5,728 nucleotides of DNA from the NCBI GenBank assembly GCA_003241685.1, contig QFPJ01000074.1, positions 1 through 5,728 on the forward strand, written 5' to 3'. This document shows, piece after piece, positions 1 to 4,507 of this stretch. Under the pieces are notes generated by a model. That model was not told where the DNA came from, ran no database searches, and was given only the letters and a program-made list of their open reading frames with translations. The position numbers and the translations under genes are program-made. The first letter of the stretch is position 1. Every line of letters begins with the position of its first letter. The DNA is from Sphingopyxis macrogoltabida (lineage in GTDB: Bacteria; Pseudomonadota; Alphaproteobacteria; Sphingomonadales; Sphingomonadaceae).

Positions 1-283
<283 letters not shown>

Positions 284-300
284 AGAGTCCCACCATCAAC

Positions 301-335
301 GACAATCCTGACCGGCCAGATGGCCTTGGGTTGTC
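301..335 (+). other. Hairpin in the 23S-5S transcribed spacer
   Basis: The bases 301-308 (GACAATCC) pair with 328-335 (GGTTGTC preceded by G), giving eight pairs including one G-U. Inside, GGCC at 314-317 pairs with GGCC at 322-325 around the loop AGAT. It lies about 18 nt after the presumed 23S end and has no following T-run, so it is not a terminator. A role in pre-rRNA folding or cleavage is an inference. The rest of the spacer (336-392) shows nothing I can name. Confidence 0.5.
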
Positions 336-392
336 CGCGACAAGTGGATGATTGAACAAAGTCAGTATTGCACGGACATCGATTGAAACCCT

Positions 393-555
393 TTTTGACC
401 TACGCCGGCTTCATTGCTTGGTGACCATGGCGTCAGTGACCCACCCGATCCCATCTCGAACTCGGCCGTGAAACCTGACAGCGCCGATGGTACTATGGCT
501 TAAGCCCTGGAAGAGTAGGACGTCGCCAGGCATTGCAGCCGGCGTAAGGTCGAAA
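393..555 (+). repeat. Inverted repeat enclosing 5S rRNA (precursor stem)
   Basis: TACGCCGGCT at 401-410 is the exact reverse complement of AGCCGGCGTA at 537-546. The pairing continues outward: 393-400 pairs with 548-555 (seven Watson-Crick pairs and one G-U), leaving A547 as a single bulge. The total is 18 base pairs. Only four bases on each side separate this stem from helix I of the mature 5S rRNA, so the 5S domain would be extended into one long coaxial rod in the transcript. Such flanking stems are usual processing signals for rRNA, but the enzyme acting here cannot be read from sequence. Confidence 0.75.
415..532 (+). rRNA. rrf: 5S ribosomal RNA
   Basis: This is a complete 118-nt 5S rRNA, a component of the large-subunit central protuberance. 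Helix I forms between TGCTTGGTGAC (415-425) and GTCGCCAGGCA (522-532), complementary over all 11 pairs if G-U wobbles are allowed. That pairing sets both ends. The conserved segments CCCATCTCGAACTCGG (450-465), GTGAAAC and GCGCCGATGGTA (481-492) are typical of bacterial 5S. It follows 23S by about 131 nt and precedes the initiator tRNA, the usual alphaproteobacterial order. Confidence 0.97.
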
Positions 556-577
556 CGGAAACCCATTCACAAAGTCG

Positions 578-595
578 GGGCGGCGTTGGCCGCCC
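578..595 (+). other. GC-rich hairpin between 5S and tRNA-fMet
   Basis: GGGCGGC (578-584) and GCCGCCC (589-595) are perfect reverse complements around the loop GTTG, followed by only TTT and then GC-containing sequence. The short T-run makes it a poor intrinsic terminator. It may be a processing or partial-termination hairpin separating the rRNA part of the transcript from the tRNA. Whether tRNA-fMet has its own promoter in 596-641 cannot be decided; I saw no convincing -35/-10 pair there. Confidence 0.45.
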
Positions 596-641
596 TTTGC
601 TGTATCTGCGGCGCGCATATCGTGCGCTCGCAATTGGTTGG

Positions 642-718
<77 letters not shown>

Positions 719-742
719 ACATCCACCGCCCAATGCCATAAC

Positions 743-771
743 GCCCCGGACCGACAGGTTTCGGGGCTTTT
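743..771 (+). terminator. Rho-independent terminator of the rRNA operon
   Basis: GCCCCG (743-748) pairs with CGGGGC (762-767), extended inward by G-U and A-T pairs and a small CC/GG tip. TTTT at 768-771 follows directly. It lies 25 nt after the tRNA-fMet CCA end and is the natural end of the rRNA-tRNA transcript. It also separates that transcript from the convergent genes on the other strand. Confidence 0.85.
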
Positions 772-835
772 CTGTGTCTGGATGGCGGGGTTGCAACCGC
801 ATCGAACGAACGCGCCCGACCGGCAGGAGGCTGGG

Positions 836-1015
836 TCAATTCTCCGGAACGGCCTCGGTTCGCCGCATCCGGCGGGCGGTGCGTTCGTGGCGCACGGCCG
901 CTTCGCGCAGGCGCCGCGCGACGAAGGGGTCGTCGCTGGTGTCGGCCTTGCGGCGTGCGACGCGGGCGAGCTGTTCAAAATATATGGCGTCGCGAATCGG
1001 CTCCATCAGGTGCAT
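836..1015 (-). CDS. Small hypothetical protein, 59 aa
   Basis: I do not recognise this product. The frame begins MHLMEPIRDAIYFEQLARVA and ends in TGA. It is preceded in frame by TAG at 1018-1016, so translation must start at ATG 1015 or at ATG 1006, three codons inside. No good ribosome binding site stands before either. Support for coding is the strongly G/C-biased third codon position typical of the neighbours. The protein also looks real: an acidic-aromatic N-terminal helix, then a charged helix rich in Arg, Ala and Glu (DPFVARRLREAAVRHERTA, residues 29-47) with no membrane segment or signal peptide. Sphingomonads carry many such short Arg/Ala-rich helical proteins. It lies 63 bp downstream of the tetR gene on the same strand and could share its transcript. 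Confidence 0.55.
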   Translation of the reverse strand: MHLMEPIRDAIYFEQLARVARRKADTSDDPFVARRLREAAVRHERTARRMRRTEAVPEN

Positions 1016-1078
1016 CTAGCACGCGAAATGGCGCAGAACGCCGCGGTTCCTGCGACGGGCGATGTCGCGAACGTCCCG

Positions 1079-1702
1079 TTATGAGACGGCGGCTTCGGGG
1101 CGCCAGGCGCGATAGAAAGTGTCGATCGCCGCATCGACGTCGGCCGCCATGCGGTCGGGGCCGATATGCCGCGCTTCGGGCAGGTTCAGCACCGCGAACA
1201 AATGACACCCCGATTGGCAAAGCCCCGCGAAATGCTGGGTTGCGCGGAGCGGATCGCCGACGCGCAGTTCGCCCCGCGCCATTTTTTCCGCCATCCACAC
1301 CGCCAGCCGGGCCTTGCCCCGGCGCGGCCCACGCGCGTAAAATGCCTCGGCCAGATGCGGAAAGCGTTCGGCCTCGCCAGCGACCAGCCGATACAGCGCC
1401 AGCATCGGTGTCGCGATCAGCGTCGTCATCAGGGCGTTGCCGAAGCGGCGGAGCACATCGACGACGGGTTCGTCATCGGGCAGGTCGACCTGCAACGGCG
1501 CGCCATAGCGTTCGACGATGTCGTCGACGACGGCTTCGAACAATTCCTCCTTGGATGGAAAATAGCTCCAGAGCGTCGTTTTCGACCCGCCGACCTTGCT
1601 GGCGATCGACGACATCGTCGTCCCGGCATAGCCCCTGGCGAAGAACTGCGTTCGCGCGGCATCGATGAAAGCCTGCCGCCGTGCCGCCGCTGCCAGGTCC
1701 AT
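1079..1702 (-). CDS. TetR/AcrR family transcriptional repressor (AefR-like C-terminal domain)
   Basis: This 207-aa protein is the likely ligand-responsive repressor of the divergent efflux operon. Residues 8-55 are the TetR DNA-binding domain: helix 1 with FIDAARTQFFARGYAGTTM (12-30) and the helix-turn-helix SSIASKVGGSKTTLWSYFPS (31-50), followed by KEELF. Residues about 100-160 contain LYRLVAGEAERFPHLAEAFY (103-122) and ARGELRVGDP. This pattern resembles the AefR-like (TetR_C_7) ligand domain, though I assign it from memory of the family. The start is uncertain. ATG 1702 leaves the operator dyad at 1707-1726 untranslated and gives a normal N-terminus. ATG 1726 and TTG 1738 are in frame, and the TTG has GGAG (1748-1745) at good spacing, giving 219 aa. 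TAA stop at 1081-1079. Confidence 0.93.
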   Translation of the reverse strand: MDLAAAARRQAFIDAARTQFFARGYAGTTMSSIASKVGGSKTTLWSYFPSKEELFEAVVDDIVERYGAPLQVDLPDDEPVVDVLRRFGNALMTTLIATPMLALYRLVAGEAERFPHLAEAFYARGPRRGKARLAVWMAEKMARGELRVGDPLRATQHFAGLCQSGCHLFAVLNLPEARHIGPDRMAADVDAAIDTFYRAWRPEAAVS

Positions 1703-1706
1703 AGCG

Positions 1707-1726
1707 ACCGTACCATCTGGTATCAT
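1707..1726 (-). promoter_or_regulatory. Repressor operator, tetR-proximal copy
   Basis: Read on the - strand this is ATGATACCAGATGGTACGGT, which shares 16 of 20 bases with the second site at 1764-1783 read on the + strand. Its core TACCA-TC-TGGTA (1711-1722) is a perfect dyad centred at 1716.5. It lies directly upstream of the preferred tetR start (1702), where a bound TetR-type dimer would block its own gene. The sequence dyad is seen directly; binding is inferred. Confidence 0.6.
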
Positions 1727-1752
1727 TTCGATTGACAACCCATTCTCCCAGG

Positions 1753-1780
1753 TTCAAGGGCGCATGATACCAGCTAGTAT
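1753..1780 (+). promoter_or_regulatory. Candidate promoter of the efflux operon
   Basis: A -10-like TAGTAT (1775-1780) lies 16 nt after a weak -35-like TTCAAG (1753-1758). Transcription would start near 1787, only a few bases before the ATG at 1792. A consensus -35 hexamer TTGACA occurs at 1732-1737, but no -10 lies at the right distance from it. The -10 candidate falls inside the operator at 1764-1783, which would explain repression. The match is weak and the assignment tentative. Confidence 0.3.
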
Positions 1781-1783
1781 CGT
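1764..1783 (+). promoter_or_regulatory. Repressor operator, efflux-proximal copy
   Basis: ATGATACCAGCTAGTATCGT holds the near-perfect palindrome GATAC-C-AGCT-A-GTATC (1766-1781) centred at 1773.5, with one mismatched pair. It is the better palindrome of the two related sites. It ends nine bases before the outer-membrane gene's ATG and overlaps the possible -10 TAGTAT. A TetR-family dimer typically reads a dyad of this size, and the divergent tetR gene is the obvious source of the protein. Confidence 0.65.
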
Positions 1784-1791
1784 TGGATTCC

Positions 1792-3219
1792 ATGCCTCGT
1801 TTCATGCTCTCCCCCATTTTGATGGCCGGCTTGCTTGCCGGTTGCGCGGCGATACCCGATATGGGCGACCGGCCGCAGCCCGTGACGCCGTCGGCGCTTG
1901 CGTCGGCCGAATCGCTGGCCGGCCCGGCGGGCGTGTGGCCCGGCGACGGCTGGTGGCGCGACTTTGCCGATCCCGCGCTCGACGCGCTGATCGCCGAAGG
2001 GCTGGCCGGATCGCCGGATGTCGCGATCGCGGCGGCGCGGGTGCGCGCCGCCGATGCGCTCGCGCAGCAGGCGGGCGCGGCGCTGCTCCCGCGTGTGGGC
2101 GTGGAGGGCAGCGCCGGCGGCGTCCAACAGAGCCGAAATATGGGCATTCCGCCACAGTTCGTGCCCGAAGGAGTTCAGGATACCGGCCATGTCGCCGCGA
2201 CATTTTCGTTCGATCTCGATCTTTGGGGTCGCAACCGCGCCGCGCTCGCCGCGGCGACATCGGAGGCGGAGGCCGCGCGGGTCGACGCGGCGCAGGCACG
2301 GCTGATGCTGAGTTCGGGGATCGCAGCGGCCTACGCCGATCTTGCCGGCTATTATGCGGCGCTCGATGTCGCGAAAGACGCGGTACGCATCCGCTCCGCA
2401 ACGGCAAAGCTCGCCGCCGATCGCGCAAGCGCAGGGCTGGAGAACCGGGCGAACGAGCGACAGGCCGAATCGGCGGCCGCATCGGCGCGCGCCGATGTGG
2501 CGGCGAGCGAAGAGGCGATCGCGTTGACCCGCAACCGGCTTGCCGCGCTGCTCGGCGCCGGCCCCGACCGGGGGCTCGCGATCGGGCGTCCCGCGCTGGT
2601 GTCGCCGGCACCGGGTCTGCCGTCCCAGGCGGGCATCGACCTTGTCGGGCGCCGGCCCGACATCGTCGCGGCGCGGCTTCGCGCCGAGGCCGCGGCACGG
2701 CGCATCGACGTCGCGCGCGCCGATTTCTATCCCAATATCAATCTGTCGGCGCTCGTCGGCCTGCAGTCGCTCGGTCTGTCGAACCTGTTCAAAACCGGGT
2801 CCGAATATGGCAATGGCGGCGTCGCGATCAGCCTGCCGATTTTCGAGGGCGGACGAATCTCCGGCCGGTATCGCGGCGCGCGCGCCGACTATGACGTCGC
2901 GGTCGCCAATTATGACAAGAGCTTGATCGACGCGCTGCGCGACGTGGCCGACGTGGTGGCGCGCCGCGCCGCGACCGAACGCCAGCTCGCCGAGCGGCGA
3001 TTGGCGCTGGCGGCGGCGTCGGAGGCCGCGGAACTGGCGCGTCTGCGCTACCGTGCCGGCCTGGCCAACCAGCTTGCCGTGCTGACCGCCGAGGACGGCA
3101 TGGTCCAGCTCAGCCGCAGCGTCGCCGACCTCGACGCGCGCCGGCTCTCGCTCGATATCGCGCTGATTCGCGCGCTCGGGGGCGGTTATCGCGCCGACCC
3201 CGCCACAGGAGACGAATGA
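1792..3219 (+). CDS. Efflux outer-membrane factor lipoprotein, NodT/OprM type
   Basis: This 475-aa protein is the outer-membrane channel-tunnel of a tripartite efflux pump, related to TolC and OprM, and would be a trimer anchored by lipid. The N-terminus has R3, a short hydrophobic stretch and the lipobox LAGC with C18 as the predicted acylated residue. Family motifs are visible: FDLDLWGRNR (140-149), the conserved RRPD (287-290) opening the second repeat, DFYPNINLSALVG (311-323) and SLPIFEGGRISGRY near 354. The two alanine-rich coiled-coil halves are the duplicated OEP domains, and length is normal for the family. ATG 1792 is chosen because it supplies the basic residue of the signal peptide; TTG 1783 would add an acidic one, and ATG 1804 would lose the arginine. 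No clear Shine-Dalgarno precedes it. It is the first gene of the operon and overlaps the emrA-like gene. The adaptor and pump downstream are of Emr type, so it probably serves them and not an RND pump. Confidence 0.93.
   Translation: MPRFMLSPILMAGLLAGCAAIPDMGDRPQPVTPSALASAESLAGPAGVWPGDGWWRDFADPALDALIAEGLAGSPDVAIAAARVRAADALAQQAGAALLPRVGVEGSAGGVQQSRNMGIPPQFVPEGVQDTGHVAATFSFDLDLWGRNRAALAAATSEAEAARVDAAQARLMLSSGIAAAYADLAGYYAALDVAKDAVRIRSATAKLAADRASAGLENRANERQAESAAASARADVAASEEAIALTRNRLAALLGAGPDRGLAIGRPALVSPAPGLPSQAGIDLVGRRPDIVAARLRAEAAARRIDVARADFYPNINLSALVGLQSLGLSNLFKTGSEYGNGGVAISLPIFEGGRISGRYRGARADYDVAVANYDKSLIDALRDVADVVARRAATERQLAERRLALAAASEAAELARLRYRAGLANQLAVLTAEDGMVQLSRSVADLDARRLSLDIALIRALGGGYRADPATGDE
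3207..3211 (+). promoter_or_regulatory. Ribosome binding site of the emrA-like gene
   Basis: AGGAG stands four bases before ATG 3216 and seven before ATG 3219. The spacing favours the second ATG, which shares its first base with the last base of the upstream TGA stop. Either start gives overlap with the preceding gene and therefore translational coupling. Confidence 0.6.
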
Positions 3220-4373
3220 TGGCCGAAACGGTCGCTCCCGAAACCGACGCCGCCGATGACGGCGAAGCGAATGGCGCACGGCTTGCCAAGCGAAAGAAAT
3301 TCCTGCGGATTTTGGCGATCGTCGTGCTGGTCGCCGCGGCCATCTGGGGCATCTGGTATTATCTGACGCAGGCGGGCCGGGTTTACACCGACAACGCCTA
3401 TGTCGGCGCCGATTCGGCCGCCGTCACGGCGCTGGTGTCCGGCCCCGTCGCGCAGGTGCGGGTCAGCGGAACGCAGACGGTGAAGAAGGGCGACATCCTT
3501 GTCATTTTGGACGATGCGGATCAGCGGATCGCCGTCGCCGATGCCGAGGCGGCGTTGCGGCAGGCGCGCCAGCGCTATGGTCAGGCGGCGGCGACCGCCG
3601 ATGCGGCGCGCGCCCGCGTCAGCGCGCGGGGCGCCGACATCGCGCAGGCTCGCGCCCGGCTGCGCGACGCCAATGCCGCGGTCGAACGCGCCCGCGCAGA
3701 ACTGGCGCGGCGGGAAAGCATCGCCGGAACGGGCGCGGTGTCGGCGGAGGAACTGACCGCCGCGCGCGCCGCCTGGCAGTCGGCCAGCGCCGCGCGCGAC
3801 CTGGCGGCGGCCGGGATCGCGGCGGCCGAGGCGACGCGCGGATCGGCGAGCGGCGACCTGGGCGCCGCCGAGGCCGTCGTGCGCGGAACGACGATCGACA
3901 CCGCGCCCGACGTGGCCGCCGCCGAAGCGCGGCTGGAAAAGGCGAAGCTCGATCTGGCCCGCACCGTCCTGCGCGCGCCCGTCGGCGGGGTCGTCACCAA
4001 CCGGCAGGTGCAGGTGGGCCAGCGTATCGCGGCCGGGGCGCCGATCATGGTCATCGTTCCCATCGCCACCGCCTATGTCGACGCCAATTTCAAGGAAAGC
4101 CAACTGCGCCGCGTCCGCATCGGCCAGCCGGTCGAACTTGTGTCGGACTATTATGGCGGCGACGTCGTCTATCGCGGCACGGTCGTCGGCATGGCGGGCG
4201 GCACGGGCGCCGCCTTCTCGCTGATCCCCGCACAGAATGCGACGGGCAACTGGGTCAAGGTCGTCCAGCGCCTGCCGGTGCGGATCGCGATCGACCCGAA
4301 ACAGCTTGCGGCGCATCCGCTGCGCGTCGGCCTGTCGATGGAAGCGACGATCGATACGCGCGGGAAGGATTGA
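3219..4373 (+). CDS. emrA: EmrA-type HlyD-family membrane-fusion protein of multidrug efflux
   Basis: This 384-aa periplasmic adaptor links the inner-membrane DHA2 pump to the outer-membrane channel. Residues 1-27 are a charged cytoplasmic tail ending KRKK, followed by a single membrane anchor (28-49). The EmrA signature YTDNAYVGAD (56-65) follows and leads into the first half of the lipoyl domain. A long alanine/arginine-rich coiled-coil hairpin runs from about 100 to 245. The second lipoyl half starts at LRAPVGGVV (251-259), and a beta-barrel domain carries VDANFKESQL (287-296), as in E. coli EmrA (390 aa). The C-terminal RLPVRIAID near 350 is also typical. The start is set by AGGAG at 3207-3211; ATG 3216 would add one methionine. 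The gene overlaps the outer-membrane gene's stop and ends 134 bp before emrB. Confidence 0.95.
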   Translation: MAETVAPETDAADDGEANGARLAKRKKFLRILAIVVLVAAAIWGIWYYLTQAGRVYTDNAYVGADSAAVTALVSGPVAQVRVSGTQTVKKGDILVILDDADQRIAVADAEAALRQARQRYGQAAATADAARARVSARGADIAQARARLRDANAAVERARAELARRESIAGTGAVSAEELTAARAAWQSASAARDLAAAGIAAAEATRGSASGDLGAAEAVVRGTTIDTAPDVAAAEARLEKAKLDLARTVLRAPVGGVVTNRQVQVGQRIAAGAPIMVIVPIATAYVDANFKESQLRRVRIGQPVELVSDYYGGDVVYRGTVVGMAGGTGAAFSLIPAQNATGNWVKVVQRLPVRIAIDPKQLAAHPLRVGLSMEATIDTRGKD

Positions 4374-4392
4374 TGACACTCCCCGCATCCTT

Positions 4393-4485
4393 GTCCTTGC
4401 GGGCGACGCGAAGCGATTTTCCGCGCCAACGGCACGCACAGGCGATGGCGGGCGACTGCTTCGTTACGCCGCTCCCTCCCATGAC
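4393..4485 (+). repeat. REP-like imperfect inverted repeat between emrA and emrB
   Basis: CGAAGC (4409-4414) pairs with GCTTCG (4458-4463), flanked by G-U pairs. After a 2x2 internal loop, GGCG (4402-4405) pairs with CGCC (4467-4470). The arms read TTGCGGGCGACGCGAAGCGA and GCTTCGTTACGCCGCTCCCT with a following CCATGACG. This resembles the dispersed intergenic elements of alphaproteobacteria built around GCAATGACG / CGAAGCAATC, but that comparison is from memory. It fills most of the 134-bp gap between the two pump genes. A 43-codon open frame (4373-4504) runs through it, in phase with emrB. I do not call that frame a gene. Confidence 0.45.
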
Positions 4486-4507
4486 GGAAGCGGGTGGACG
4501 GTAGGAC

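Noticed and set aside
955..1668. 237-codon open frame on the + strand over tetR
   Set aside because: It is an arginine-rich shadow of the tetR gene, whose helix-turn-helix is clear on the other strand.
1732..1737. Consensus -35 hexamer TTGACA upstream of the efflux operon
   Set aside because: No acceptable -10 lies 16-18 bases downstream on the + strand, so I did not call a promoter from it, though alphaproteobacterial -10 boxes can be weak.
1741..1743. Start of a six-codon open frame (MGCQSK) on the - strand overlapping ATG 1726 of tetR
   Set aside because: It is too short and too close to the GGAG to be believed as a leader peptide; it probably arises by chance.
1774..3279. 501-codon open frame on the - strand opposite the outer-membrane channel gene
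   Set aside because: It is a GC-driven shadow frame. The + strand encodes a clear lipoprotein channel with RRPD and lipobox motifs, while this translation is Arg/Gly-rich and low in hydrophobic pattern.
3186..4439. 417-codon open frame on the - strand opposite emrA
   Set aside because: It is antisense to a well-matched EmrA protein, has an arginine- and alanine-rich composition and no recognisable domain.
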